From the NCBI GenBank assembly GCA_030280995.1, contig JASXTE010000002.1:16808683-16872682 (forward strand): a stretch of 64,000 bases of DNA, in the 5' to 3' direction. Source of the DNA: Hemileia vastatrix (Eukaryota; Basidiomycota; Pucciniomycetes; Pucciniales; Zaghouaniaceae). The position numbers and the translations under genes are program-made. The notes beneath the pieces are model-generated. The model was not told where the DNA came from. It ran no database searches and was given only the letters and a program-made list of their open reading frames with translations. Shown piece after piece: positions 32,479-44,869 of the stretch (within the stretch, counting starts at the first letter, position 1; each line of letters opens with the position of its first letter).

Positions 32479-34726
32479 ATGACTGAAAATCTAGACTCAT
32501 CTTAAAATAAAGAAATTTCTTCCTCAAACTCATCCCTTTCTTCATTTACCTCAATATCTTCATCTTCTCTTTCTTCACTTTCTTCAATATCATCTCTTTC
32601 AAAACCTGGTCAAAGTAGAAAATACCTAAGAGAAAATAAATTTTGCTCCAAATTTATTGGCAGCTCAACTGGCTTCAGCAACTTCAAAACTAGATTCTTC
32701 CAAAAAAAAAGTTATCCAAAAAACTCTCTGAAAATACAAATATTTTTCCTGAGCCTAATAACAATAAAAAAATAAATTCAAGTAACAATGAAGAAGATAA
32801 GACTGGAAATAAAAAAATTGCTGTAGTTTCTAATTATTTCAAACTTCAATTTATTTTTGAGGCTCACTCATTTGAAGAAATTACAAATGAAACCCTTCAA
32901 AATTTATCAGATCTTATATTGACTTTGTATCAAATGGCCTTAGCTTGTCAACCTTTATCAAAAAAATATTCTTGGAGGTTTCATGTATGGTATTGGTTGG
33001 AGGCCAGGATATAACAAAGTTTTTTCACTTGGTAAGCTTATTTATAGAAGAATGAATAAAAAAAAGTTCTTATTCTTTCTACAGGTATTTATTCTTTACT
33101 AAGAGATCTTACTTCCAAAGAAATGAAACAAGATTTAAAAATATGGGACTCCTTGTCAACATTTAACTATTTTTTAGCTCATTGATTAAAAAATCTATGT
33201 CAAAATGCTTTTGAATCTAATCATGAATTGGAAAAACGGTCAAGAATCCCCAATTGGAAAGATTCAGAATGGCTAAAACTTGTTGATGATGATATTTTTG
33301 CTTCTAATGTCATGGTAAAATTTGGTGGTTTTTATAACGAAATTCACACAAATCAAAACAATCTCAACTCACTCACATTTGGAGTATTCTCATATGTTGT
33401 AGACAATCCTATAGTACTAGCTATAGGCCTTGACCAAGGGAGTTGGAGAAAAACCAGAGAGAAAATCCCCCATCCCTTTAGAAAAATAGAGTGAGATTTA
33501 CTTGCTAAAGTAAGTTGGTTCCTGTTTTACTAAAGCCCTTTTTCAACACACTTGACTGCTTGATGAGCCAAGAAAGTAGTCACCAGACATACTACCAGAC
33601 CAAAGAACTGAAATGTAGACCAATGTCCACACCAGAGACAGCAAAGATACTTGATGTAGGCTGCAAATCCACACCAGAGACAGCAATAATACTTGCTATA
33701 GCTTGCAAGACTATAACAGAGAAAACAGTTGCCAAAGTTAAGTTAAATGAAGAACTCACTTGCAACAAACACAGCCAAATTGTGGCCAGAAAACAGTGAA
33801 AACTGAGTGAGGAACAAGGATATCACCTCCGGATGGTTGTATGATAATTAAGGTTGCCCCAAACTGTCTTATTCACTATGTACACACAGACCACTATCTA
33901 AGAGCCCATGTGCACCCACCAAATTGAATAAAAAACCCTCCTGAAGCGCTCCCCAACCTTCTAAAACAGAGGCGGGCAGGCCGCCCGATGTCGGAGGTGC
34001 TTCCTGAAGCGGCCCGGCCTCCCTGAAGTCAGAAAACAAATAAAAACAACTAATCTACTTAAGAAAATTAGCTACAGCTACTAAAACCTTTAAAACACAG
34101 AATTTCACTATAACAACATTGAGACATGAAATATAGAGAAAAATTAGCTCTATCCAATGGTACTAAGAACTTAACCCTAAGACTTAAGGTTAGCCCGTAA
34201 AACACGAAAAACAAAATTAAACAGCTTTCTTTTATAAATGAAAAATGAGGAAATGACCCCTTAAAACTTAGAATATGAAAAATGTCTTCAAGACAAAAAA
34301 TATAGAGAAAAACTGGGGCTATCCAATGATAGTACCCACATACCCGCAGACCCAATATCCACGGAATAAAAGCAGAAAAATACCCAATTCCTTAACAGAT
34401 GTCAATTAAGACATGCACAAACAGCGCCAAATCACACAACAAAGGCCCCTGCCAATGTTGGAAGACGACAACGTTAATCCAAAAACTGGTCTTCCTATCC
34501 ACTCACCCTCCTCATCTACAAAAGGCCATGGTCTATACTTTCCAGACCATTGATGCATTATTGACTTTGGAACAGGAAATGAAATAATTGAAGCAATTTT
34601 GTGTTCAAATCTTCATAATCACCAGATCACTAAAGCATCACCTGGCTTAGAATCATGTGAAGAATTCCCACACTTTGGATGTTCTTTTCAAATCAATAGG
34701 AAGCCGGTCAATAGGATTGATAAGGT
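32479..34726 (+). pseudogene. Tet-like 2OG-Fe(II) oxygenase family pseudogene 1, split by an LTR
   Basis: Starts near ATG 32479 with a Ser-rich leader. Blocks in order are IAVVSNYFKLQFIFEAHSF and LSDLILTLYQMALACQPL, then GFMYGIGWRPGYNK. After an intron-like gap come WDSLSTFN and IPNWKDSEWLKLV, then FGGFYNEIHTNQNNLNSLTF. The LTR at 33398-34470 interrupts FSY/V. The frame resumes with NPKTGLPIHSPSS, GHGLYFPDH, then IIDFGTGNEIIEAI and a distal His in HNHQITKA, then HFGCSFQIN. It ends at donor GTAAGA. The family oxidises 5-methylcytosine in characterised members. The metal HxD motif reads HTN here, so the iron site is probably lost. Rust genomes carry many such genes. Confidence 0.72.
33398..34470 (+). 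repeat. Solo LTR (1073 bp) inside the Tet-like pseudogene
   Basis: TGTAGACAATCC to GAAGACGACA, starting TG and ending CA, flanked by ATGT/ACGT. Removing it restores the Tet-like frame. It matches 48576-49640 in reverse complement along its length (landmarks: TTGACCAAGGGAGTTGGAG, TGGCCAGAAAACAGTGAAAA, CTGTCTTATTCA). No internal region follows, so it is a solo LTR. Confidence 0.82.
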
Positions 34727-35412
34727 AAGAAAAAAATGTGAGGTAAAAAAAAACATTAGGAAGAAAAAAAAGTATGGGGTGTAATATAGGTTGTCAAATT
34801 TAATTTTCTTCCACAAATAAACACTTTACAAGTTATAAATGATACTCTACTTACCTAAATTAATGAGCCATCATGTTGTGTGTCATATAATGGTAATCAT
34901 GTGAAAATTTTTTTTTCTTGTCAAGGTTCATGTATACATTTGTGTTTGATTTCATTGAATTTGATCACAGACAATTTCCACTCACATTTTTACTTGAATT
35001 GCCATTAATTTAGGTTTCTTAATTATCTTATAAGACTTTTCTCATGTTAATTGATGCAATGAACATAAATTTTGGCAATCCATGCCCCTACTTCAATAAA
35101 ACACAGGAAAGGGTATTGCAATTTTTATTTGTCATAAATTTTTTTCTGAATTAGAAAAAAAATGGTGATCCACACCCCTTGTTATGGTAAATAGCTGTGG
35201 AGGGTATTTTCAAAAATATTTTTTTGACATAAATTTTTTTGACTTATAAATAATTTGGTGGTCTGGACCCCATAATATAGTAAATTGCAGATTAATTTGT
35301 TTCAAAATAAACTTCTATACTTTGCTTCCATAATTATTCTTGGTCTACTAAGATCCATTTTCTCTAACAACCAAAATATATTTTAAGTTTTGTTTTCTCC
35401 AGAATATTTTGA
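34727..35412. other. AT-rich spacer
   Basis: No gene recognised. Two loosely repeated blocks (TGGTGATCCACACCCC and TGGTGGTCTGGACCCC, about 35163 and 35260) suggest a decayed tandem duplication. Confidence 0.35.
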
Positions 35413-36194
35413 ATGAGTACCTCATCTAGTATTGAAGAATATTCTAAAAAGGTTTATCAGCTCACATATCAATACTCTAAACCTTGCACAAGATGAAAAA
35501 AATCTAAACACTATTGTGTTAAAAATACAGTAGTTCAAGAAAGAGTTGAAATATGTCAAAGCTTCCATTGGAATAATCTAAAATGTGATGTTCTTAAACT
35601 TAATCCTAAACCAAAATCTCAATTCATAAACTTAAAATCTTGGACTCAACAGGATAAAAGAGAGATTTTGTAAGAGTATTTCATTATATTTCATTATTGA
35701 AATAAATAAAAAATACAAAGATTATTTAAAACAAAAAATTCTAGGCCACTGAAGATAATTGAAAAAAAAACAATCTCAAACCAGTAAAGATTCATAAAAA
35801 ACTTATTCCTCAATTGAGAAATCTGGTGAGTTTGGAGAAATTCTTTACAAATATAAAATTGAGACTCAATAAAAAATAATTTCTAGCTAGAAAGCAGTCA
35901 AGGAAACATCATTTTTCAAGTAGGAGATTGCATAAAAAAACCTAAATAAAAGAATCTGTGGATGATGATAGTATTTGGGAACAAGTAAAAGAAAATGAAA
36001 AATCCAAGAAAAAAGAAAAATTTCTAAATGTAATTGATGAAAAAATAGAAAGTATTATTGAAAGAGTAGGATCTAGATTATTAGACATAAGTAGTTTAGT
36101 TAGAAAAATAAATTTTGAAGAGTTTAAAAATTTAAGGAAGGAGATACATGAATTTTTGGAAGAATTTCATGTTGATATTAAAGAAGATAGTTAG
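35413..36194 (+). pseudogene. Unrecognised gene remnant, probably spliced
   Basis: An ATG at 35413 (MSTSSSIEEYSKKVYQLTYQ) opens about 85 codons with one TGA. They end at a donor-like GTAAGAG near 35670 after KSWTQQDKREIL. Further on, an open stretch of 78 codons (35958-36194) reads as a charged helix (KENEKSKKKEKFLNVIDEKI, then LRKEIHEFLEEFHVDI). The middle is broken. The two parts are in the same direction and may belong to one gene. I do not recognise a family. It lies downstream of the Tet-like pseudogene and could be transposon-borne. Confidence 0.35.
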
Positions 36195-36519
36195 AAAGAA
36201 ATATATTAATATTTACTTAATTATAACTAAGTAAAGAAAGCAACTCTTTAACATCAGAATCTAAAGTCCTTGAAAAAAAATGATAACAAAAAACTATATT
36301 CAAAAATTTAAACAAAAAAAATTTGCATCAGAAATATTATTCCCAAAAAAAAAAATCAAAATTATAAACACACCAAATTTATTTTTTAATCAGTTTGAAC
36401 TGTAAATTTTTTTTTATAATATTCTGTAAAAAAACAAAAAAAAACAAAATAATGATATTCTGTAAAAAAAAAAAAGAAAATATTGTTAACAAAAATAATA
36501 AAAGTTATATTTTACAAAA

Positions 36520-36755
36520 TCCCATATTACCCCTCCCTGTCTTCCTCATTTCCCTCTTTTTGGTGTCCTCAAAACCCCTCCCCCTTCTTGATCTCCTTGA
36601 AATCCCCTTACCCCCCATTTTCACCAGTCTCTCCTCCCTTTTCCCCCCCTTTAAGCCGCCTCACCCCTTTCCCCCCCTCATCCCCATCTCCCCTCCACCG
36701 CTTCCCCCCTCTATCCCTTTCCTTCCGTCCTCCCCCCTTTACTCCCAAAATGATT
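36520..36755 (+). repeat. C-rich block left of chromovirus copy 2
   Basis: The + strand is CCCCTCC/CCCTTTCCCCCC-like. The complementary-looking G-rich block is on the far side of the chromovirus (44870-45170), so before insertion the two lay about 150 bases apart, as in the CACTA strand-switch blocks. No CACTA end is found nearby. The 149-residue ORF here is a composition shadow. Confidence 0.65.
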
Positions 36756-36801
36756 GGTCCATCTCCAATTGTTTATTACTAAACAAGTCACTTAGCAATC
36801 C

Positions 36802-37610
36802 TGTCACACGCGACGTGACACTCGAGGCAAAAGCAGCTCATTAAATCAATAATACAGACGTTTGAATCCATACTCAAAGTGCAGAAAATAATTCTACATA
36901 GCAACTGCAACTTTCCTTTGTGTAATCACTATTAAACTGCACTAATCTAAACTTTAACTCTAAATTAGTTAATCTCTAAATAGTGTGTTTAGTCTTTTCT
37001 TTGATAAGCAACACACAGTGCAATAGTTAATGCAATATTCCTCCAAAAGGTTTATTAAGTATCTGTGGGTTATTGACAGGGGTAGTGAGCATGGACGGGA
37101 TTGTTAGTGGAGGATTAAAGGGTTAATGGATGTTAGTGAGGAGGGTTCAGGTGTAACGGGTGTATTTTTGGAGGTCTGTGGTGTGTGGAATGATGAATGG
37201 GTATGAGGTCAATGCGAGGAGGGGTAATGGATATAAAAGGGGTTGGATTTTGGTATGATATTTCTTTAGAATTAAATTATAAAATGTATATATAGTTAAT
37301 AGTGGTAAAGCTTCAGGTTAAATCATTATTATTGTACATTTCCTTATTTTTCTTAGTAATCATTTCTAAAACTTAAATCTTTGATTATTGAGATTCCAAC
37401 CCTTTGAGAGATCTTAAGAATATTAATATTACCTTTAAATTATATTAGAATTCTTATTGAACATATCTCAAAGAAGTATCTCTTCCTTCGAGTCATCTTC
37501 AAATCACTTCCTCAAACATTTCATCTTTGCTTTGAAGAAGTTTCTAAACTCCTCCCTCCATCTCACTTCCAGGAACGCCCTTGACCTTGTGCGTAGGTTG
37601 TCCAGTGACA
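36802..37610 (+). repeat. 5' LTR of chromovirus copy 2
   Basis: TGTCACACG to CAGTGACA, 809 bp, with TATAAAAG at 37232-37239 and the self-primer sequence at 37269-37281. Confidence 0.92.
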
Positions 37611-37611
37611 G

Positions 37612-37624
37612 TATAATTTAATTC
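37612..37624 (+). promoter_or_regulatory. Self-primer binding site of chromovirus copy 2
   Basis: TATAATTTAATTC one base after the LTR, exactly complementary to LTR bases 37269-37281, 37 bases past the start of the TATA box. Same spacing as in copy 1. Confidence 0.75.
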
Positions 37625-37686
37625 TCCATAGTTCTCATTCTTTGGCACTACTACATCCTTTTTCAGGTGTTTTAAATTCTTTAAAA

Positions 37687-38860
37687 ATGGCACCTGTTCA
37701 ACGCACTCCTCCTACGGGCGCTACTACTAGGGCTTGCGCCAGAGGCAGGCCAACAGCCACACAGCCTGTTTCATGCACTCACTCCCTGGAACCTCTCAGC
37801 CTTAGGGAACGGGGACACCCAGTCCAATCTGTAGAAGACAGCCCCCAGGATTTTGATGATTCTAGCGAGGAAGAAGAAGGAGAGGACATGATACATGAGG
37901 CACCATCTGCCCCTGCTACTCACCCTTCTGGTCAACCTTTGGAACCTGGACCATCTAGTTCTCTGGAAGACTTCATGAGACTTTTCATGAAAACCCTTTC
38001 AAATCCAACGTCTTCTGAGGGAACAAAATTCAAAACTCCTTCAATGAAATGTCCTCATAAATTTGATGGAGAACATCCAGACATATTGCGCCCCTTCTTG
38101 CAAACCTGCAAGCTCCTGTTCAATAACGACCCTCAAAACTTCAATAACAACCGATCAAGGGTTGTTTAAGCTTCTTCATTCATAGCCGGAAAAGCAGAAA
38201 GGCGGTTCCAACCTTATCTTCTCATGCTCTCTTTGACAGAAACCCACTTACTCATTAACAACTGGGAAAAGTTCAAAGACCAACTTTTTACATTGTTTGG
38301 TGACCCTAATGAAACTGAAAACGCGGAAATTGAACTTGATTTCCTCCGCATGAGTAATAATGGTAAAGCCTCTGAATATATCTCGAACTTCAGAGCACTT
38401 CAAACTCGAGTAGGTTGGAATGTAGCTGCCCTCAAGTATCATTTCAAAAAGGGACTTCCTACAAGGATTCTGGATCAATTAAATCTTCATGGTCAGAAGA
38501 TGACTACTTTAACAGATTTAATGGATTGAACCCTCAAACTCAATGGCGTTTACCAAGGATGACTACAACATCATCGATACACCAACAAATCTCAAGGCCT
38601 AAATTTTAAATCGGGACCTTCTTCACACCCATGGACAACTCAATCCAAACTCAATAAGGGAAAGGACAAAACTCAACCAAAAAGCACGACCCCAGGCGAT
38701 ATCAGTAAGTTACTGGATCCAAAAGGGGAACTTAAAGAAGCTGAGAGGAAGAGAAGAGCAGATAATGGGTTATGTATGTATTGTGGGGGTAAGCACAAGC
38801 TAGGAGATTGTGTAAGGTTGAAAGAAAGAGAAGGTACTAGTTCAAGGTCAAAAAACTAGT
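37687..38860 (+). pseudogene. Gag of chromovirus copy 2
   Basis: ATG 37687 (MAPVQRTPP) opens a frame that continues for about 160 residues. The Retrotrans_gag core (NNWEKFKDQLFTLFGDP, ASEYISNFRALQTRVGWN) follows with fewer stops than in copy 1. The same CMYCGGKHKLGDC zinc knuckle lies at 38773-38811, in the starting frame. Broken after LTDLMD by TGA (38527) and by small indels. Confidence 0.85.
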
Positions 38861-38984
38861 AGATAGTTTACTTGTGTGCAAAGCAAACTATCTTATCTCT
38901 CCCAGTTCACAGAACCTCCATGTTTTAAAGACTGGAGTTGCCTTAAACTGCTTGAGATTCATTCTTTTTAAGTAGGATACCCCC

Positions 38985-41900
38985 TTCAGTTGTCTTATAG
39001 ACTCTGGAGCTTCAATTTCCTTTGTCAGTTTATCTTTTGCTGAGAAGTTAAAGCTGACATTCACAGACATTTATTGAACTCCAATTTATTTGGTTGAATC
39101 AGAGGAACCCAAATATTGGGTAAGTAAGAGAGTTTTATGGGTTTTCAACTTTCCAAACTTTCCTCCTTTTGAGTGGGAATTTTCAGTCTTGGACGCCCCA
39201 AGAATGAACGATACCATCCTTGGCCATGACTTTTGAATGCATTGGAATCCTGAAATTGATTGGTCACAGGGATTGATCACCCCATGCCCTAAGTATATTT
39301 CTGATTCTTCAATGCAGGTCAGTAGTGAGTTAAACAAACCACCTTACAATGTCCTGCTAGAGGAAAATCTCTGCCCTATGACTTACAAGCATCTGATCTT
39401 TCTCTAAATGAGCAATTGGCTAACCCTTCTAGCTCGATCACTTCACTCGAAGAGGATTTAAATTGCCTCAAAGTAGTCGAATTATTCTCTCTCAATTCTG
39501 GTCTTTCCTTGACAGATTCTCTCAAAGATGATGAGGATGACCAAATAAATGTTGAAGCCATTAAATCAACTCTACCTGAAATCGATCATGATTTCCTTGA
39601 TGTTTTCTCAATTCGCAAGGCCAATAAGTTACCACCTCATCAACCCTATGACGATCAAATAGAGTTAATAGGTCCAGTACCTCCGGCAGGTCCTGTCTAT
39701 TCTTTGTCGTAGAGTGAATCTCAAGTTCTTCAAGACCACATTTCAGAGAATGTAGCCAAAGGTTTCATCAGAGCCAGTAAATCTCCAACCGGCTCCCCTT
39801 TTCTTTTTGTAAAGAAAAAAGATGGTAGCCTTAGGTTGTGTGTTGACTATAGAAAGCTCAACACAGTCACAACAAAGAATGCATATCCCGTTCCTCCTAT
39901 GTCATTGCTTCTTACCCTTTTTAATAGTGCTAATTTCTTTTCTAAAATTGATCTTAGAGGCACTTATAATCTTATTAGCATTGCGGAAGGTCATGAACCA
40001 CTGACTGCAATGCGCACTAGATTTGGTAGTTTTGAATATTTAGTCATGCCTTTTGGATTGTGTAACACACCATCTACATTTCAAACTTTGGTTGATGACA
40101 TCTTTCAAGATGTTTTCTACTTAGACAATATTTTAATTTCCTTGAAGACACTGGATGAACATATTCATCATGTTTGACAGGTTCTAAATCCCCTTTGAGA
40201 TCATGGCCTCTACGCCAAGCACAATAAATTTGAATTCCATCTCAAATCTACTGATTTTTTGGGGTTTACGTTGTCCACTGATGGTTTAGTCATGGACGAC
40301 ACAAAGGTCCAAAAAGTCCTGGAATGGCCTGAGCCCAAAACCATTAAATCCCAGTAAGGATTTTTGGGTTTTGCCAATTTCTATAGAAGATTTATTAAAG
40401 ATTACTCTGAAACTATTTCCAATCTTACTTATCTTCTTAGAAAAGATATTCTATTTGTTTTTACTTCTACAGCACGAAAGGAATCCAAAGCATTGAAGAC
40501 TGCCTTCACCACAGCTCCAATTCTTCGATACTTTGATCCTTCTGCTTCAACAATAGTCGAGACAGATGCGAGCAATTATGCTATTGTAGGGGTCATTTCT
40601 CAATTCAATCCTGAAACAAAATTGTTTCATCTTGTTGCTTTTGAGTCACGCAAACTCATTGGGGCAGAATTAAATTATGAAATTCATGACAAAGAGCTTT
40701 AAGCTATTATTCATTGTCTTAAAATATGGCTCCCTTTTTTTCTCAGCCTAGATAGTCCTTTTCAAATCCTGACTGACCATAATGCTTTGAAATACTTTAT
40801 GTCTTCCAAAGTGTTAACCAGGCGTCAAGCCAGGTGGGCTGAATTTCTGTCTGAATTTCCTTTTTCTATTTCCTATCGCCCAGGTAAGAACTGTATTGTC
40901 CCAGATATCCTGTCACCTTGGGAAAACGTTTACCAACAGCGGGGGGACGCATTTGCTGACAAGAACCCAGAAAATGTGAAATCAATCTTCAACAAATCAA
41001 TGTTAATGACTCATCAACTTAATTTGATGACAATTCAATTATTTCAAAATCCACTATCCAACATCCTCGAAGCTCAGTCAAAGGACAATTATTGTTTAGG
41101 GTTAAAAGACAAAATACTCTCAAAGCAAGGGGCCAAAAAATTTATTATTGAATCAGGCCTATTATTTTTCGAAGGTAGAGTAGTCATACCTAACAACAAT
41201 GAAATAAAATTATGGATTTTCAATAGTCAACATGATTCTCCATTAGCTGGTCATTTTGGGGTTGATAAAACTTACCAGTTAATAGTGAGGGATTTCTTCT
41301 GGCCAGGAATGACCATAGAAATCAAGGCCTATATAAGATCTTGTTACGAATGTAATAGGAATAAGGCTCCCCCTCACCGGAAGCATGGGTTCCTTTAACG
41401 GCTTCCTATTCCCTCTAAACCTTGGGAATCTTTATTGATGGATTTTATTTCTCAACTTCTTTTTTCTAATAATTTTGATGCTATATTAGTAATAGTAGAT
41501 AGATTTTCAAAGATGTCTATTTTTATTAAAACCACTACTACTGCTACAGCAGAAGATTTTTCAAAATTGTTTCTAGAATATGTATTTTCCAAAAATGGCT
41601 TACCTAATGATATTATTACAGATAGAGGATCATTGTTTGTATCCACATTCTGGACTCAATTGTGTCAAAAACTCAATATCACAAGGAATCTCTCCACGGC
41701 CTATCATCCTGAAACCAATGGGCAAAGGGAAAGGGTCAACCAAATGCTTAAACAATACCTTCAAATGTATGTCAGTTATCAACAAGACAATTGGACCACA
41801 TGGTTACCATTGGCCAAATTGGCTTATAATAACTCAACTCATTCTTTGACACGACAATCTCCCTTCAAAACTGTTTATGGAAGACATACTCAATTCAACT

Positions 41901-42487
41901 CAATCCATGTAGGAACTAGTCATCCTGCGGAACATTATCTTTGAACCATATCACGACTCCAAGAAGGACTTAAATCAAACTTGGAATTAGCAATTTTAAG
42001 GTACAAGGAACAGGCCTACAAACATCAACAATCTGCTCCTTCCTTTAAACCAGGCGACAAAGTATGGCTTGACACACAAAACATTTGAATGACTCGACCA
42101 TCAATGAAACTTGCCGAAAAATGCTTGGGACCATTCAAAATCGACTCCAAAGTCTCTAATACTGCATTTCAACTCAAGCTACCTCCTAAATGGCAGGCTA
42201 TTAACCCTGTTTTTCACGTATCTCTCCTGGAACTGGCTCGAGAAACATACCTGGGCATGAACTAACTTCCTCCGGAACTGCTCGAAGTAGAAGACCATCT
42301 AGAGTGGGAAGTAAGCCATATCCTTGATTCAAGAATGCGCAAGGGGAAACTTCAGTACCTCGTGAAATGGGAAGGCTTCCTCGATGACTCAGACAAAACA
42401 TCCTGGGAACCAGCCATCAATGTTTCTAATGCCGCTGAACTCCTAAAATCTCTTCATCTTAAATATCCTTTAAAACCAAAATCTTAG
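38985..42487 (+). pseudogene. Pol of chromovirus copy 2
   Basis: The protease DSGAS is near 39003. RT, RNase H and integrase are almost all in one frame from 39416 to 42487, with few stops, which supports a single gag-pol ORF in the ancestor. The RT motif is again YLDN (about 40127), and 24 bases just before it are deleted relative to copy 1. Integrase keeps its first Asp (LMDFISQL, 41441), TDRG and the Glu of NGQRERVNQ, so its D,D,E triad is complete. The chromodomain is WEVSHILDSRMRKGKLQYL, then VKWEGF and SWEPA. TAG 42485-42487 ends pol. Confidence 0.9.
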
Positions 42488-43370
42488 AAATCTCTTTTAT
42501 TTTTCTTTCTCTTTTCTTTCTTTTCTCAAAGTTCTAAAGCTTCTTTACTTCTAAATAATCCTTACTTTGTTTTCTCTTTTCTTCTTTCTTCTTTTAAAAT
42601 GCTTTTTCAAACTTCTTTAAAAATAAATAAATAAACTAAATAAATTAAATAAACTAAAATAAAATAAAATTAAATTAAAAAGTTAAAGTAAAAATAAAAT
42701 AAAATAAAATAATAAAAATAAAGTCTTAAAATTCATCAAAATAAAATCTTAAAAAAAAATCAATAATTCCTTTATTTTTTTTCTCTCTTTTTCTGATTTC
42801 AAACTGTTTTCTTTTTTTTCTTTTCCCCTAATTCTTTTTCTTCGAAATATCAAAATTTTTCACAAACTCAATACAACAATCTTTCTCAAACTTCACTTCA
42901 ACCTTTAAATCTCTCTTTTAAAATTCTTTGAACAAATTACTTCTTTCTTTCAAATTCTTTTTTTCAAAACTATTTTTCTCTTTCTTTTCAAATAACCAAA
43001 ATTCCTCAAAAACTTCAATAAATAAACTTTCACAAATAACAATTTTTTCTCTCATTAAATTTTCATTTCAAACAAAATTGTTTCAATCGACTATTTTTTT
43101 TCTTCTTACTTAAATTTTTTCTCTCTTTTCAAAACTTAAAACTAAAATTTTCTCAGTTAAATATTTTTTCTATTCTTCTTTCAAAATTTTAAAACAAAAA
43201 AAACTTCATTCAAATATTTTTTTCTTTCTTTTTCTTTTTCATTTCAAAATCTCATAAAATATATATTAAAATTTCAATTAAAACAACAAATTAAAATAAA
43301 TAAACAAATAAACAAATTGCTTTATACTTTTTCCTTCCCTCATTCTTTCTTTTTTCTCTTTTTATTTCAA
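42488..43370 (+). other. Pyrimidine-rich 3' spacer of chromovirus copy 2
   Basis: Counterpart of 16114-16960, with TTTCTTTCT and AATAAAATAAA runs. Conserved in position and style, so it is part of the element. Confidence 0.7.
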
Positions 43371-43378
43371 ATTTTCTC

Positions 43379-43995
43379 TCAAACAAATTTCTTCATTTTT
43401 TCCAATACCACCCTTATTTCCTTCCTGCATTTTTCAAATACCTCCTCCTCTCCTACCGGTACCACTTCTCTAATCTCCAGTAATTCTTCTGCCACATCGA
43501 AGGAGGCGGCATCAACAATCTTGTCAATCTCATCACTTAAATTTTTGATGAATTGAGCTCGTCGACCCTGCCAAGGTTTCTTTGACCATACCTGGTCAAG
43601 GGTTTCCTTGTTATCCTCCCTCGAATCAACCGCCGGTTGACTTTCCTCAACTGGCAGCAATGGCACAGCTTCCACAATTGGAGCTTCCGCAATGACTTCT
43701 GAATTTTAAAAACATACAGTCATCAGTAACAAAATTTTGGAAAAAGAAAAGGCAGACTTACTTCAAAAACTGGGTCAGCCTCTAAAAATAGCCTCAGGGT
43801 GACCTCTACTGTCACTTCCTTCTCCTCTTCATCATCTTCGATGATCATCCACTGCTTCTTCAGAGTCCAGTTTGAGATGGGAACTTTATCCTCATCCTCT
43901 TCGACCAGTTCATTCACCTCCTCTTCCACCCCTTGTTTTTTACCTGTGGCCTGGGTTACCCAAGTCAGAGAAAGTAGTATGTGTCTCATGCTCAA
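43379..43995 (-). pseudogene. Antisense accessory ORF of chromovirus copy 2 (5'-truncated)
   Basis: Homologous to 16975-17895. Exon 1 remnant 43995-43762 reads WVTQATGKKQGVEEEVNEL and KKQWMIIEDDEEEKEVTVEV, ending at donor GTAAGT. Exon 2, from about 43704, is open for about 100 residues (IVEAVPLLPVEESQP, then IDKIVDAASFDVAEELLEI) and stops at 43379. The acceptor that is TTTTTAG in copy 1 reads TTTTTAA here. The first part of exon 1 is deleted. The conserved reading frame on the antisense strand argues that it once encoded a protein. Confidence 0.62.
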
Positions 43996-44023
43996 TGGAG
44001 CTTGTTTTTAACACCCGGGAATC

Positions 44024-44814
44024 TGTCATGCGCCACATGACACTCGAGGCAAAAGCAGCTCATTAAATCAATAATACAGAGGTCTAAATCCATACTCGAA
44101 GCCCAGAAAATGATTCTACATAGCAACTGCGACTTTCCTTTGTGTACTCACTATTCAACCGCGCTAATCTAAACTTTAACTCTAAATTAGTCAATCTCTC
44201 AATAGGATGTTTAGTCTTTTCTTCAAAAAGTGACACACAGCGCAATAGTATATGCAATATTCTTCTAAAAGGTTTATTAAGTATCTGTGGGTTATTAACA
44301 GGGGTAGTTAGCATGGACAGGATGGTTAGTGGAGAATTAAAGGGTTAAAGGTTGTTAGTGAGGAGGGTCCAGGTGTAACGGGTGTATTTTCGGAGGTCTG
44401 TGGTGTGTGGAATGATGGATGGGTATGAGTTCAATATGAGGAGGGGTTGCATTTCGGTTCGATGTTTCTTTAGAATTAAATTATAAAACGTATATATAGT
44501 TAATAGTGGTAAAACTTCAGTTTAAATCATTATTATTGTAAATTTCCTTATTTTTCTCAGTAATCATTTCTAAAACTTAAATCTTTGATTATTGAGTTTC
44601 CAACCCTTTGTGAGATCTTAAGAATATTAATATTACATTTAAATTATATTAGAATTCTTATCAAACATATCTTGAAGCAGTAGCTCTTCCTTTGAGTCAT
44701 CTTTGAGTCACTTGCTTGAACATTTCCTCTGTGCTTCAAAGAAGTTTCTAAACTCCTCCCTCCATCTCACTTCCAGGAACACCCTTGACCTTGTGCGTAG
44801 GTCATCCGGTGACA
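44024..44814 (+). repeat. 3' LTR of chromovirus copy 2
   Basis: TGTCATGCG to GGTGACA, 791 bp. The TATA box segment is deleted (about 44450), which accounts for part of the length difference; the self-primer sequence remains at 44473-44485. Confidence 0.9.
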
Positions 44815-44869
44815 AATCTGTTTAGTTAGTAGGTAGAAACCTAAAAAATCTCTAATAAATTCATTTAGG

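Larger units (their letters stand above)
36802..44814 (+). mobile_element. Ty3/gypsy chromovirus copy 2 (full length, decayed)
   Basis: Same family as the element at 10149. LTRs are at 36802-37610 and 44024-44814; target duplication AATCC (36797-36801) against AATCT (44815-44819). The layout is identical: self-primer site, gag, pol with chromodomain, pyrimidine spacer, antisense ORF. About 390 bases at the 5' end of the antisense ORF are missing relative to copy 1. The pol frame is better kept than in copy 1. Confidence 0.92.

Noticed and set aside
36395..36844. 149-codon Pro/Leu-rich ORF
   Set aside because: Runs from A-rich DNA through the C-rich block into the chromovirus LTR; not a gene.
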